Positions 16,794-25,533 of a stretch of 64,000 bases of DNA are shown piece after piece. The stretch spans positions 124,001 to 188,000 of the forward strand of contig NZ_JACWMS010000006.1 in NCBI RefSeq assembly GCF_014673215.1. The letters are read 5' to 3'. The notes under the pieces were generated by a model. That model ran no database searches and was not told the origin of the DNA. It saw only the letters and a list, made by a program, of their open reading frames with translations. Source of the stretch: Gordonia hankookensis. Lineage in GTDB: Bacteria; Actinomycetota; Actinomycetes; Mycobacteriales; Mycobacteriaceae. A program made the position numbers and the translations under genes. The stretch's first letter is position 1, and each line of letters starts with the position of its first letter.

Positions 16794-18242
16794 TCAGGAG
16801 ATGGCGACGGACGGCACCGCGGGGACCGCCGCTGCGGTGTCTTCGACCCGCGTCGGGCGCAGGGCGTACCAGGCGACGACGCCGCCCGCTGCGACGAGCA
16901 GGCCCGCGACGAGCACCGCCAGATGGAATCCGTCCAGGAAGGCCTCTGGCGCAAGGTTTCCGACTCGCAAGGAGGCCTGCTGGCGTGCGGTCAGGATCGC
17001 ACCGAGCACGGTGATACCCAGCAATGCCGCGACCTCCCGGCTGGCATTGAACACACCTGAGCCGACACCGGCCTGCTCGGTGGGCATGTGCGACAGCACA
17101 GTTGCCGTCAGCGAGATCGTCAGGCCACCACCGATCCCGATGATCACGAAGCTCGGCATCAGCCCCGCGAACCCGGTATTCGCACCGAGGAGGAATACCG
17201 AGGCGATGCCCGCACCCATCAGCACCAGCGCGGCCGACACCGTGTGGTGTGCGCCGAAGCGTTCGGCCATCCTGTCCGACAACGCGGCGCCGACGACCAT
17301 GCACAGCGCCATCGGCAGGAATGCGACGCCTGCCTTGGTCGGTGAGAAGCCCAATACCCCTTGCACATACAGCGAAGTGAAGAAGTAGATGCCGAAGAGT
17401 CCGAACGCGAACAGCATCAGGGCGATCAGGCCGCCGGTGAACGCACGGCTGCGGAACAAACCGAGATCGACCATCGGTGCGCTGCTGCGGCGTTCGACCT
17501 GAACGAACAGCGCGACCGCACCGGCGGCGATGCCGAAGGACACCACGATCGGCCATGCCGTCCATCCGAGTTCATGGCCCTGGATCAGCGCGAAGGTCAG
17601 TGCCGTGAGGCCCACGACGGACAACGACAGTCCGGCGATGTCGAGACCGTCGGAGGTGGGGGCCCGTGACTCGTCGACGGCCACCAATGTCAGGACGACG
17701 GTGACGATCCCGACCGGGATGTTGACGAAGAAGATCCAGCCCCACGACATGTACTGGCTGAACACACCGCCGAGCAGCGGACCCAACGCCACCGACACCG
17801 CCCCGACCGACCCCCATACGGCCACCGCCGCGTTGCGCGCCCGCGTGTCGGTGAAGGTCGCGGAGATGATCGCAAGGGTGGTGGGCGTGATCATCGCCGC
17901 GCCTACTCCCTGCACCGCGCGTGCGGCGATGAGGATCTCGCCCGAGCCGGCCAGACCGGCGACCAGCGACGAGGCGCCGAACACCACCAGCCCACCGAGG
18001 AGCATCCGACGGCGGCCCAGGAGATCGGCGAGGCGCCCACCCATCAGCATGAGCGCGGAGAACGTCAGGATGTATGCGCTGACAACCCATTCCAGTCCGG
18101 CGGTGTCGAGCTGCAGATCCCGTTGGATGTCCGGGATGGCGACATTGACGATGTTGTTGTCGAGATAGGTCATGAAGGTCGCGAGCGAGACGGCCACCAA
18201 GGCCAGACGCCGGCGACCGGTCACGGTCGGACGGTCGGTCAT
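16794..18242 (-). CDS. MFS multidrug efflux transporter, DHA2 (14-helix) family
   Basis: A 482-residue, highly hydrophobic protein of the EmrB/QacA type. The N-terminal motif LATFMTYLDNNIVNVAIPDIQ (residues 15-35) is the DHA2 motif D region, LGRRRMLLGG is motif A, and AAMITPTTLAIISA lies in motif C. It is predicted to export drugs or toxic small molecules by proton antiport. AGGAG lies 6 bases before the ATG. The gene is divergent from a TetR gene across a 79-base gap containing repeated palindromic elements, the standard arrangement of a pump and its local repressor. Confidence 0.92.
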   Translation of the reverse strand: MTDRPTVTGRRRLALVAVSLATFMTYLDNNIVNVAIPDIQRDLQLDTAGLEWVVSAYILTFSALMLMGGRLADLLGRRRMLLGGLVVFGASSLVAGLAGSGEILIAARAVQGVGAAMITPTTLAIISATFTDTRARNAAVAVWGSVGAVSVALGPLLGGVFSQYMSWGWIFFVNIPVGIVTVVLTLVAVDESRAPTSDGLDIAGLSLSVVGLTALTFALIQGHELGWTAWPIVVSFGIAAGAVALFVQVERRSSAPMVDLGLFRSRAFTGGLIALMLFAFGLFGIYFFTSLYVQGVLGFSPTKAGVAFLPMALCMVVGAALSDRMAERFGAHHTVSAALVLMGAGIASVFLLGANTGFAGLMPSFVIIGIGGGLTISLTATVLSHMPTEQAGVGSGVFNASREVAALLGITVLGAILTARQQASLRVGNLAPEAFLDGFHLAVLVAGLLVAAGGVVAWYALRPTRVEDTAAAVPAVPSVAIS

Positions 18243-18251
18243 CGGGAACTC

Positions 18252-18312
18252 CTATACGCTGGACATGTACGCCGTATATGTACGCCATAAAGGAAACTCA
18301 TACGGTGTATAG
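18252..18312. promoter_or_regulatory. Operator region between efflux pump and TetR gene
   Basis: The gap carries a direct repeat (TGTACGCC at 18267-18274 and 18280-18287) and TATACG/CATACGGTGTATAG-type half sites on both sides (18253-18258 and 18299-18312), partly palindromic. This AT-richer, repeat-rich spacer between divergent pump and regulator genes is the likely TetR binding site covering both promoters. Inferred from layout. Confidence 0.5.
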
Positions 18313-18321
18313 TTGTCAAGC

Positions 18322-18999
18322 GTGAGTGCGAAAACTGCAGGCAGAAAGGCCGACGAAGCCCGCCTGAACCGCGATGCCGTTGTCGACCGGGCGCTGGAAA
18401 TCGCCGACGCCGAGGGTCTCGATGCCGTGAGTATCCGCCGGATGGCGCAAGAGTTCGGCGTCACGCCGATGGCCTTGTACTGGCACTTCAAGAACAAGGA
18501 CGAGATGCGTGCGGCCCTCGGCGATCGGCTCGTCGAGACCGTCGTCGCCCCCGACGAGTCCCTGCCGGGTGAGGAGTTCATCCGGCAGACCCTCTCGGCG
18601 CTCATCGAATCGCTTCGCAGGCATCCGGCGGCCGCGGCGTTGGTGCCCGGTCGGATTCTGCAGTGCGAGAGCGGACGTGATCTCACCGAGAAGGTGCTGT
18701 CCGGCCTCCTGCGCGACGGCTATTCGGCGTCGGCGGCAACCGCCGTGGCGCGCAACGCGTTGCAGACGGCGGTCACACTGGTGGTTGGTGTCCCCGGCGC
18801 CGAGCTCCTGGTCCCGGAGGACGAGCGCGACGAGACGCGCAGGCACAAGCTGGCGACCTTGCTGGCACTGCCGGACGACCGCTTCCCGAACCTCAAGAGC
18901 GTTGCCGACGAGATGGTGCGCTGCGACGACCCCGACCAGTATTTCCAGGTCGGTGTGGATCTGTTCATCGACGGCGTCGTCGGGATGCGTGGACGCTGA
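18322..18999 (+). CDS. TetR family repressor with tetracycline-repressor-like C-terminal domain
   Basis: About 225 residues. The helix-turn-helix reads SIRRMAQEFGVTPMALYWHFKNKDEM (about residues 35-60); MALYWHFKNKDEL-like segments are typical of the TetR(D)/ActR-type repressors of efflux pumps. The start is GTG 18322; a TTG at 18313 three codons earlier is possible. It is divergent from a DHA2 efflux pump and very probably represses it until the pump substrate binds the C-terminal domain. Confidence 0.9.
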   Translation: MSAKTAGRKADEARLNRDAVVDRALEIADAEGLDAVSIRRMAQEFGVTPMALYWHFKNKDEMRAALGDRLVETVVAPDESLPGEEFIRQTLSALIESLRRHPAAAALVPGRILQCESGRDLTEKVLSGLLRDGYSASAATAVARNALQTAVTLVVGVPGAELLVPEDERDETRRHKLATLLALPDDRFPNLKSVADEMVRCDDPDQYFQVGVDLFIDGVVGMRGR

Positions 19000-19249
19000 T
19001 CCGGTCAGGCCATGCGCCGCGCAGTGGCCGGCGCAAGGCCGAGCGGCGGTGCCCGGGCGACGCCGCGCCGGTCGTGTCGATCCGCGGAACCGGAGCATCG
19101 ACCCGGGGACTACCCAGGTCGGACTCGCCTGTCGGCCGCGAAACCTGATCGTTCCATCGAAGTGGTAGCCGCGTAACAGGTTCCGTGGCCACGGTTGTCC
19201 CAGTTCGCCTGCACCTCCGACGGTGGACGAATCAGAAGGGAAACCACGA

Positions 19250-19450
19250 ATGCCCGACATCCATCAACGACGCCATCACGAATCACTCCAGCGCTTGTCG
19301 GGACTGCCCGGCAGCGATCCGGAACTCATCCGGCTGGCGGAGTCCGCAGCCGGATTCCGGGCGATGGCCGACATGCTGCACGCCTGCCCGGACGCGCGAT
19401 ACGAAGTGCCGGCGTTCACCGTCGACCCGCGGATCGGGGGTGCGGTATGA
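19250..19450 (+). CDS. Small AtzG/GatC-like partner protein of the downstream amidase
   Basis: A 66-residue protein starting at ATG 19250 with GAAGGGAA about 8 bases upstream. Its stop overlaps the amidase start by 4 bases (ATGA), so the two are translationally coupled. The C-terminal half, a helix followed by a Glu-Val-Pro-Ala-Phe-Thr-Val-Asp-Pro stretch, resembles the pattern of AtzG/DUF4089 and GatC proteins. Those are short subunits that wrap around amidases such as AtzE and GatA and stabilise them. Resemblance is by pattern and gene order only; no search was possible. The 250 bases upstream (19000-19249) contain no gene that I can see. Confidence 0.6.
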   Translation: MPDIHQRRHHESLQRLSGLPGSDPELIRLAESAAGFRAMADMLHACPDARYEVPAFTVDPRIGGAV

Positions 19451-20862
19451 GCACGGTGTCGACGATCGCGGAGGCGGCCGCCGCGCTGCGCGACGGCTCG
19501 GTGACCTCGCTGGCGCTCACCGAGCGCGCACTCGCATGCAGCGAGCAACACGACAGCGCGGTGGGCAGCTACGTCCGGATGTTCGCCGAGACCGCCCTCG
19601 CTGCGGCTGCGACCGCGGACAAAGAGCTCGCGGCAGGCCGTGACCGTGGCCCGCTGCACGGTATCCCGTTGGGCGTCAAGGACATCATCAGCACCGAGGA
19701 GTCTCCTACGACGGCGCAGAGCCTGGTGCACGACTCCGCGTGGCACCCCGGTGATGCGGTTGTGGTGCAGCGTCTCCGGGCGGCAGGCGCGGTGATCACC
19801 GGCAAGCTCACCACGATGGAGTTCGCGATCGGCGGGCCCGACGCAAGCAAGCCTTTCCCGATCCCGCGCAACCCGTGGAACCTCGACCACTGGGCGGGCG
19901 GGTCGAGCTCGGGCTCGGGGAGTGCGGTCGCCACCGGCATGGTCCTCGGCGCACTGGGGACCGATACCGCGGGCAGTATCCGTATCCCATCCGCGTTCTG
20001 CGGTATCACCGGTCTGATGCCCACCTTCGGGCGCGTCCCGAAATCGGGTTGTGTACCACTGGGTTACACGCTGGACCACATCGGTCCGATGACACGTAGC
20101 GCCGAGGACTGTGCGCTCATGCTGAACGCCATGGCCGGATACGACAGGTCCGATCCGACCTGTCTCGACGTGCCCGTCGAGGACTACCTCGCCGGGCTGA
20201 CCGGTGACCTCGACGGTGTCACCGTGGGGGTGGCATCACTGGTCGGCGCATCCGGACCTCTCGCCGACCCGTCTGTGGACGAGGTGTTCGTGGCCGCAGT
20301 GGAGGCGCTGACCTCACGGGGTGCGCGGGTCGTGGAGGTCGAACTGCCTCTCTACGAGGAGATGCGGGCCGCGAACATGGTGATCATGCTGTCGGAGGCG
20401 TTGGCCTACCACCAGGGCGACCTGGCCTCTCGATGGTCGGAATACTTCGCGACCACCCGCGCTCTGGTATCCGGCGCGTTGTCCTTCACCGGTGCGGATT
20501 ATGTCCAGGCGCAACGGGTTCGGCGAGTCGCGCAGCAACGGATGGCCGACGTCTTCGCTCAGGTGGACCTGGTGGTCACGCCGACCTGTGCCGCGGGTGC
20601 GACGTCACTGGAGGCGAGCGATCTCGCCGACCCGGACGCGATGCGGACGATCCACACGCAGTACTGGGACTGCATCGGCAATCCGGCGGTGTCGGTGCCG
20701 ATGGGATTCACCTCCGACGGACTGCCGCTCGGCCTTCAGGTCGCGGCGCGACCCCTGGCCGAGGCTCTCGCCCTCCGTGCGGCGGACGCCTATCAGCACG
20801 CCACGGACTGGCATCGCCGCGTTCCGCCCATGGTCGCCGAGCCGGACCTGTCGGCCGCGTGA
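19447..20862 (+). CDS. Amidase signature family hydrolase (AtzE/GatA-like)
   Basis: A 471-residue amidase. The catalytic Ser-cisSer-Lys set is visible: Lys in GVKDIIST (near residue 77), the Gly/Ser-rich signature GGSSSGSGSAVATG (near 152-165) and GTDTAGSIRIPSAFCG (near 171-186) containing the nucleophilic serine. It hydrolyses an amide bond of an unidentified substrate in the cytoplasm. The ATG at 19447 overlaps the stop of a small AtzG/GatC-like gene. No GatB gene is nearby, so this is a catabolic amidase, not tRNA amidotransferase. A GntR regulator follows in the same direction and may control it. Confidence 0.92.
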   Translation: MSTVSTIAEAAAALRDGSVTSLALTERALACSEQHDSAVGSYVRMFAETALAAAATADKELAAGRDRGPLHGIPLGVKDIISTEESPTTAQSLVHDSAWHPGDAVVVQRLRAAGAVITGKLTTMEFAIGGPDASKPFPIPRNPWNLDHWAGGSSSGSGSAVATGMVLGALGTDTAGSIRIPSAFCGITGLMPTFGRVPKSGCVPLGYTLDHIGPMTRSAEDCALMLNAMAGYDRSDPTCLDVPVEDYLAGLTGDLDGVTVGVASLVGASGPLADPSVDEVFVAAVEALTSRGARVVEVELPLYEEMRAANMVIMLSEALAYHQGDLASRWSEYFATTRALVSGALSFTGADYVQAQRVRRVAQQRMADVFAQVDLVVTPTCAAGATSLEASDLADPDAMRTIHTQYWDCIGNPAVSVPMGFTSDGLPLGLQVAARPLAEALALRAADAYQHATDWHRRVPPMVAEPDLSAA

Positions 20863-20910
20863 CCGGGTGTCGCCGCGGGTCCCAGGTGCGTTCTCGTTCA
20901 ACGTGGCGGT

Positions 20911-20938
20911 AACACAACGGTGTTCGCCGCGAAACCTG
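20911..20938. promoter_or_regulatory. Candidate operator upstream of the GntR gene
   Basis: AACAC-AACG-GTGTT at 20911-20924 is a perfect 5-base inverted repeat. Next to it, the 12-mer CCGCGAAACCTG (20927-20938) recurs exactly at 19136-19147, upstream of the amidase pair. The recurrence in front of both the amidase operon and the regulator gene makes it a candidate binding site for the GntR-type protein. Inferred. Confidence 0.4.
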
Positions 20939-20957
20939 GACTGCCAACAATCGTGTG

Positions 20958-21710
20958 ATGACCGTGAATCTTGCCCCGTCCCGGGATCTGACGGTACATC
21001 GACTCCACGATCTGCTCCGGGTGGCGATCCTGGACCGCGGCGACATCGTCGAGCACGATCGGCTGCTCGACGAGGCGACGCTCATGCGTCGGTTCGATGT
21101 GCCGCGAGACGTCCTCCGTGAAGCACTCGCCATCCTCGCCGCCGAGGGACTGATCGTCCGTCGACGTGGACTCGGCACGCTGGTGGTCGGGTCGTCGTTC
21201 ACCGTCGAGGGCCATCTGCCCAGCCGGACGGGCGATCTGACGGATCAGTTCACCGCGGGCGGGGTCCTGACGTTCCGGATGCTGCACTGGCGCCTCGAAT
21301 CCGCGCCGACCGTCGTCGGGGATCACCTCGATGCGGTCGGCGAACACGATCGGTGCCTGTGCATGGAGTATGTGATGGTGCTCGACGACCGGCCGGTGGG
21401 GCTCATCACCAACTACCTGCGTGCGCGTGAGGCGGCCGGGATGCGGCCCGAGGACTTTCGCGGAGACTTCTACCAGCTCCTCGACTCCCATGGCGTGGAC
21501 ATGGCCGACTACGACATCGAGTTCACGCCCCAGTGTGCCGACCGGCGGACGGCGGAGCTGATCGAGGTGGCCGACGGAGATCCGATCCAGCTGTTCGAAC
21601 AGACCATCCGCGACTCCGCCGGTGCGGCCATCGACTTCGCGATCGGTCGGATGCGTCGGGAGGTCCGGTTCAAGGTGACCGGCATCGGGAGGGTGGGTGC
21701 GGCACGCTGA
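20958..21710 (+). CDS. GntR family regulator with UTRA-like ligand domain
   Basis: A 250-residue regulator. Residues about 10-75 form a winged helix with the GntR signature (LMRRFDVPRDVLREALAILAAEGLIVRRRGLGTLV). The remainder has the alternating strands of a UTRA/HutC-type ligand-binding domain, ending with the characteristic IDFAIGRMRREVRFKV stretch. It sits 95 bases after the amidase gene on the same strand and shares an upstream 12-mer with the amidase operon, suggesting control of amide catabolism. There is no good ribosome site before ATG 20958; a GTG one codon earlier is possible, and the message may be leaderless. Confidence 0.87.
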   Translation: MTVNLAPSRDLTVHRLHDLLRVAILDRGDIVEHDRLLDEATLMRRFDVPRDVLREALAILAAEGLIVRRRGLGTLVVGSSFTVEGHLPSRTGDLTDQFTAGGVLTFRMLHWRLESAPTVVGDHLDAVGEHDRCLCMEYVMVLDDRPVGLITNYLRAREAAGMRPEDFRGDFYQLLDSHGVDMADYDIEFTPQCADRRTAELIEVADGDPIQLFEQTIRDSAGAAIDFAIGRMRREVRFKVTGIGRVGAAR

Positions 21711-21738
21711 GGTGTGGACAACCACCCGGCCCGGGCAG

Positions 21739-22230
21739 ATGGTGTCGCACAATGGGGACGTGCAGCCCTCAGACCTCGATCAGTGGCTCGATTCCCAGCG
21801 AATCGTGCGCCTTGTGACCACGTACTTTCGCCTGCTCGACGAACAGGATTTCGACGAGTGGCGGTTCCACGAGATCTTCCATGACGATGCGACGATCGTT
21901 CGTCCGGATGGCTCGGAGACGATCGGCCCGCACCACATCGCGGCCAGCCACGCGCGCAACTTCGCACGTTTCGAGAGCAGTCAGCACCTGTTGACCGGTC
22001 ACGATGTGCAGGTGACCGGCGACATCGCCGATCTCCGGTTCAATCTCGTCGCGATCCACCTGTGGAAGGACCGACCCGAGGCCGCCGACTTGAACGACCG
22101 AGCCTTCACGGCCGGTGGCGTGGTGACGGCACGCCTGACCCGGCTCCCGGAAGGCTGGCGCATCACCCAATTGCAGAACCGGGTGGTGTGGCGGACGGGA
22201 TACTTCGGCGACATGAAGCCGTCGCAGTAG
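21739..22230 (+). CDS. SnoaL/NTF2-like small domain protein
   Basis: About 163 residues. The sequence has the order of a SnoaL-like alpha-beta barrel: an N-terminal helix pair (RIVRLVTTYFRLLDEQDFDEWRFHEIF), then FHDDATIVRPDG, then sheet segments ending with WRITQLQNRVVWRTG. Such domains occur in polyketide cyclases, dehydratases and proteins of unknown role, so no reaction is assigned. Start codon is uncertain: ATG 21739 is used, GTG 21697 (overlapping the regulator gene) and GTG 21760 are alternatives. It lies just downstream of the GntR gene. Confidence 0.72.
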   Translation: MVSHNGDVQPSDLDQWLDSQRIVRLVTTYFRLLDEQDFDEWRFHEIFHDDATIVRPDGSETIGPHHIAASHARNFARFESSQHLLTGHDVQVTGDIADLRFNLVAIHLWKDRPEAADLNDRAFTAGGVVTARLTRLPEGWRITQLQNRVVWRTGYFGDMKPSQ

Positions 22231-22247
22231 ACGTGGTCGTCACTGTC

Positions 22248-22733
22248 ATGACAGAACAGCTCGGTCCCGAACGCGCGATCCTCGAATCCGTTCTCGATGC
22301 CAACCGTTTCGCATTGATCGACAGGGTTTCCGGGCTCTCCGACGCCCAGGCCCGAATGCGTCTCGTTCCATCTCTCACGACTCCGTTGTCGTTGGTCAAA
22401 CACTGCGCGGCAGCAGAACGTGTCTGGTTTCAACGCACCCTCGCCGCGCTTCCCCCGAGCCGGTGTGACGGCTACGCGACCGGCGACGACCACAGCTGGC
22501 TGACATCCGATTCCGAGACCGTGGGTGACGTCGTCGCCGAGTATCAGCGCGCCTGTGCGCGCTCCCGTGAGATCGCAGGACACCATGACCTGGACGAGGT
22601 TGCCGAACACTACCGTCGCGGCGCGGTGACCCTCCGCTGGATCTTCACACACATGATCGAAGAACTCGCCCGGCATGCCGGACATGCCGACATCCTCGTC
22701 GAGCAGATCTCGGCCGGCGCACAGAGCGTGTAG
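22248..22733 (+). CDS. DinB/DUF664 family four-helix protein
   Basis: A 161-residue protein predicted to be a four-helix bundle. The pattern ILESVLDANRFALIDRVSGLSDAQARMRLVPS followed by LSLVKHCAAAERVWFQRTL and ending in IFTHMIEELARHAGHADILVEQ is diagnostic of the DUF664 branch of DinB proteins. The histidines in LVKHCA and the final HAGHADI form the usual three-His metal site. Members are thiol-dependent S-transferases (mycothiol, bacillithiol) or unknown; actinobacterial ones may use mycothiol. The ATG at 22248 is chosen; a GTG at 22233 is possible. Confidence 0.82.
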   Translation: MTEQLGPERAILESVLDANRFALIDRVSGLSDAQARMRLVPSLTTPLSLVKHCAAAERVWFQRTLAALPPSRCDGYATGDDHSWLTSDSETVGDVVAEYQRACARSREIAGHHDLDEVAEHYRRGAVTLRWIFTHMIEELARHAGHADILVEQISAGAQSV

Positions 22734-22751
22734 CAGGTCTGAGCGTCTCGG

Positions 22752-24353
22752 TCACCCGCGGACGCGTGTCCCGTCGGGCGCGAATGAATCCGGATCGGCG
22801 CGTGTCCAGTCGTCGACCCAGGTCTGTGGGGCCTCGTGGACGAGTTGGCCCGGCCGGAGCCACTCGTAGATCTCCGCGTAGGAGCGCTGGGAGGTGGCCG
22901 ACACCCGTTTGCGTAGCAGGTGGGGTGACAGTTGCGACGGGTCCGAGACGCCCATCGAGGCCATCAGTCGCATGGCCTCGTCGACGGTGGCCTGGTGGTA
23001 CCGATAGGCGCGGTCGCTTTTGTCGTCCACGTCGAGTGCACGGGCCCGTCGGGGATCCTGGGTGGCCACACCCACCGGGCAGTGGTTGGTATGACAGCGC
23101 TGCGACTGGATGCAACCGACGGCCATCATCATCGCGCGTGCGGCGTTGGTGTAGTCGGCGCCCTGAATCAGGCGTTTGACGATGTCGTTGCCGGAGGCGA
23201 CCTTGCCGCTGGCGCCGATCCTGATCCGGTCCCGTAGGCCGGTGCCCACGAGCGCGTTGTGCACCGTCATCAATCCGTCGGTGAGTGGGAGGCCGACGTG
23301 GTCCTCGTACTCGAGGGGCGCTGCGGCGGTTCCGCCTTCTGCGCCGTCGACGACGATGAAGTCAGGGGTGATCTGCTCGGCGAGCATCGCCTTGCAGATG
23401 GCGAGCACATCCACTCTGGACCCGATGCAGAGCTTCACCCCGATCGGCTTGCCGTCACTGAGTTCGCGAAGCCGTGCGACGAAGGCGATGAGCTCGCGAG
23501 GTGTGGAGAACTCGGAGTGGCTCGCCGGGCTGACGCACTTCTCGCCGGCCGGCACACCGCGATAGCGGGCGATCTCCGCGCTGACCTTGGCGGCGGGCAG
23601 AACCCCTCCGACACCGGGCTTGGCCCCTTGGCTCAGCTTCAGTGAGATCGCCTTGACGCGATCGTCGGCGGACTTGTCGGCGAACTGCTCCGGATCGAAA
23701 TCTCCGTCTTCGGTTCGCGTTCCGAAATAGCCCGAGCCGATCTCCCAGATGACGTCGGCCCCGCCCAAATGGTACGGCGTCAGCCCGCCCTCCCCGGTGT
23801 CGTGTGCGAACCCGCCTCGCCGGGCGCCGTTGTTCAACGCTCGCAACGCATTTCCGGAGAGTGCGCCGAAGCTCATGGACGACACGTTGAGCAGGGACAT
23901 CTCGTAGGGTTGTCGGCAGTCGGGGCCGCCGACCCGCACACGGAACGGCTCCGGCGGACGTTCGATCGGTGCGACCGAGTGGACCAGGTACTCGTAACCG
24001 TCGGCGTCGATGTCGCGTTCGGTCCCGTACGACAGTTCTGCCGCGGTGCCTTTGGCGCGCTCGTAGATCAGCGACCGGATGTCGCGGTCGTAGGGCCTCC
24101 CATCGAAGTTGCGCTCGATGAAGTACTGCTGCAGTTCTGGTCGTAGCGACTCCAGCAGGAACCGCAGGTGGCCGACCACCGGATAGTTCCGCAGCACCGA
24201 GTGGCGGCGCTGAGCGAGGTCATAGACCCCGACGCCGGCGGTCGCGGTCAGTACGACGGCCGCGATCCACCAGCCCCACGAGCTCAGCGATGCGATGAGA
24301 ATGGCCGCGAGGGCGACCACCACCAGCGAGACGACGCTCGCGACACGGATCAC
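22752..24353 (-). CDS. FMN-binding glutamate synthase domain protein, membrane-anchored
   Basis: A 533-residue protein with two N-terminal membrane helices (residues about 5-45), then the FMN-binding TIM barrel of the glutamate synthase large subunit. Visible signatures are LSQGAKPGVGGVLPAAKVS (about 255-273), DFIVVDGAEGGTAAAP and a three-cysteine cluster CIQSQRCHTNHCPVGVATQDP near 430-450 that in GltS holds a 3Fe-4S cluster. It lacks the amidotransferase domain, so it is not a full glutamate synthase. Such stand-alone proteins are widespread and their substrate is unknown. The start overlaps the stop of the downstream alcohol dehydrogenase frame arrangement (24350-24353, ATGA), so the two genes form an operon in which the dehydrogenase is first. 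Confidence 0.88.
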   Translation of the reverse strand: MIRVASVVSLVVVALAAILIASLSSWGWWIAAVVLTATAGVGVYDLAQRRHSVLRNYPVVGHLRFLLESLRPELQQYFIERNFDGRPYDRDIRSLIYERAKGTAAELSYGTERDIDADGYEYLVHSVAPIERPPEPFRVRVGGPDCRQPYEMSLLNVSSMSFGALSGNALRALNNGARRGGFAHDTGEGGLTPYHLGGADVIWEIGSGYFGTRTEDGDFDPEQFADKSADDRVKAISLKLSQGAKPGVGGVLPAAKVSAEIARYRGVPAGEKCVSPASHSEFSTPRELIAFVARLRELSDGKPIGVKLCIGSRVDVLAICKAMLAEQITPDFIVVDGAEGGTAAAPLEYEDHVGLPLTDGLMTVHNALVGTGLRDRIRIGASGKVASGNDIVKRLIQGADYTNAARAMMMAVGCIQSQRCHTNHCPVGVATQDPRRARALDVDDKSDRAYRYHQATVDEAMRLMASMGVSDPSQLSPHLLRKRVSATSQRSYAEIYEWLRPGQLVHEAPQTWVDDWTRADPDSFAPDGTRVRG

Positions 24354-25390
24354 GGGACGACGACGGCGCGTCCACGCAGGTCATTGGCCGCGAGCTTGCG
24401 ATACGCATCGACTCCGTCGTCGAGACCGAAGGTCTGTACAGCCACGTCGAGCGCGCCGTCGCGGGCGAGATCCAGCACCTCGATCAGCTCGCTCCGCGAT
24501 CCCCAGTACGGTGCCCGGACCGACACCTCATAGGGCTGCGCCCAGATCCCGACCTTGGCCGCCGCCTGTCCGTCGCCGAGGCCCACGATCGTCACATCGC
24601 CCATCGTGCCGACCGCACCCATCGCTGTGTCGATGGTGGGCTGATATCCCACGAAGTCGAAAACGGCTGTGGCCCCGTCCTTACCGGTGATCTTGCGAAT
24701 GTTGGCCACGGCGTCGGCGTCACTGAGCACCGTCTCGTGAGCCCCGACCTCCTTGGCGAAGTCCAGTTTCTCCGGGGTCACGTCGAGTGCGATCACCCGA
24801 GACGGGGTGAGGTGACGCAGCAGCTGGATCGCCACATGGCCGAGTCCGCCGGTCCCGATGACGACAGCGGTGGTGCCACCCACCAGCTTGGGCAGCGACG
24901 GTTTGATGGCGTGATACGGCGTGAGTCCGGCGTCGGTGAGGGGCACGGTGGTGACCGGGTCCAGGTCGCCGATGGGTACCAGGTGACGCGGGTCGTCGAC
25001 GATCATGAACTCGGCCATGGCGCCGGGGGCACCGAGGCCGGGCGGCGCGATCTGCAGTTCGGCCGCGTTGCTGCAGTAGTTCTCGAGCCCGCGGGAACAG
25101 AAGTGGCACACGCCGCAGCCCCACGGTCCGTAGACCGCGACCGCAGTGCCCTCGGTCAACGTGGTCACGCCGCTTCCGAGCTCCGCGACCACGCCGACAC
25201 CTTCGTGACCGAGTGTCAGCGGCAGCGGGTACGGAAAGCCCTCGGGCGGCAGGTTGAGGACGAAGTCGTCGGAGTGACAGGCGCCTGCGGCGGTCACCTT
25301 CAGCAGGACCTCCCCGGGACCGGGGGAGGGTTTGTCCACCTCACGGAGTTCCGGCTCGCTGCCCGGCTTGACCATCTGGATCGCCTTCAC
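24350..25390 (-). CDS. Zinc-dependent alcohol dehydrogenase (AdhA/AdhP type)
   Basis: A 346-residue medium-chain dehydrogenase. Catalytic zinc ligands are seen as Cys38-His39 (GACHSDD) and His62-Glu63 (GHEGVGVV). The structural zinc lobe has Cys92, Cys95, Cys98 and Cys106, and the nucleotide-binding motif GTGGLGHVA is near residue 178. Members oxidise primary or secondary alcohols with NAD(P)+. It is the first gene of a two-gene operon with the glutamate-synthase-domain protein (4-base overlap). A terminator-like hairpin at 25448-25484 separates it from the preceding MFS operon. Confidence 0.92.
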   Translation of the reverse strand: MKAIQMVKPGSEPELREVDKPSPGPGEVLLKVTAAGACHSDDFVLNLPPEGFPYPLPLTLGHEGVGVVAELGSGVTTLTEGTAVAVYGPWGCGVCHFCSRGLENYCSNAAELQIAPPGLGAPGAMAEFMIVDDPRHLVPIGDLDPVTTVPLTDAGLTPYHAIKPSLPKLVGGTTAVVIGTGGLGHVAIQLLRHLTPSRVIALDVTPEKLDFAKEVGAHETVLSDADAVANIRKITGKDGATAVFDFVGYQPTIDTAMGAVGTMGDVTIVGLGDGQAAAKVGIWAQPYEVSVRAPYWGSRSELIEVLDLARDGALDVAVQTFGLDDGVDAYRKLAANDLRGRAVVVP

Positions 25391-25447
25391 GGCTCCTCCT
25401 CATCGAGTTCTCGCAGTCCCCTCCGTTCTACTCCTCGCCGACGAGAA

Positions 25448-25484
25448 CGGCCCGTGTGTTCCCTCATCGGGATCACACGGGCCG
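25448..25484 (-). terminator. Terminator hairpin of the MarR-repeat-YceI-MFS operon
   Basis: CGGCCCGTGTG at 25448-25458 and CACACGGGCCG at 25474-25484 form a perfect 11-base stem with a 15-base loop, 50 bases past the MFS stop on the minus strand. It fits a transcription terminator for that operon. Confidence 0.7.
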
Positions 25485-25533
25485 AACACGTTGTGACGCT
25501 GGGTCTTCTAGAACACGTGCTTATGACACGGCG

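Noticed and set aside
16754..16954. N-terminal extension of the DNA methyltransferase frame
   Set aside because: The extension is rich in Arg/Ser/Pro, overlaps the MFS gene and lacks a ribosome site; ATG 16753 has AGGTGAG and gives a complete domain.
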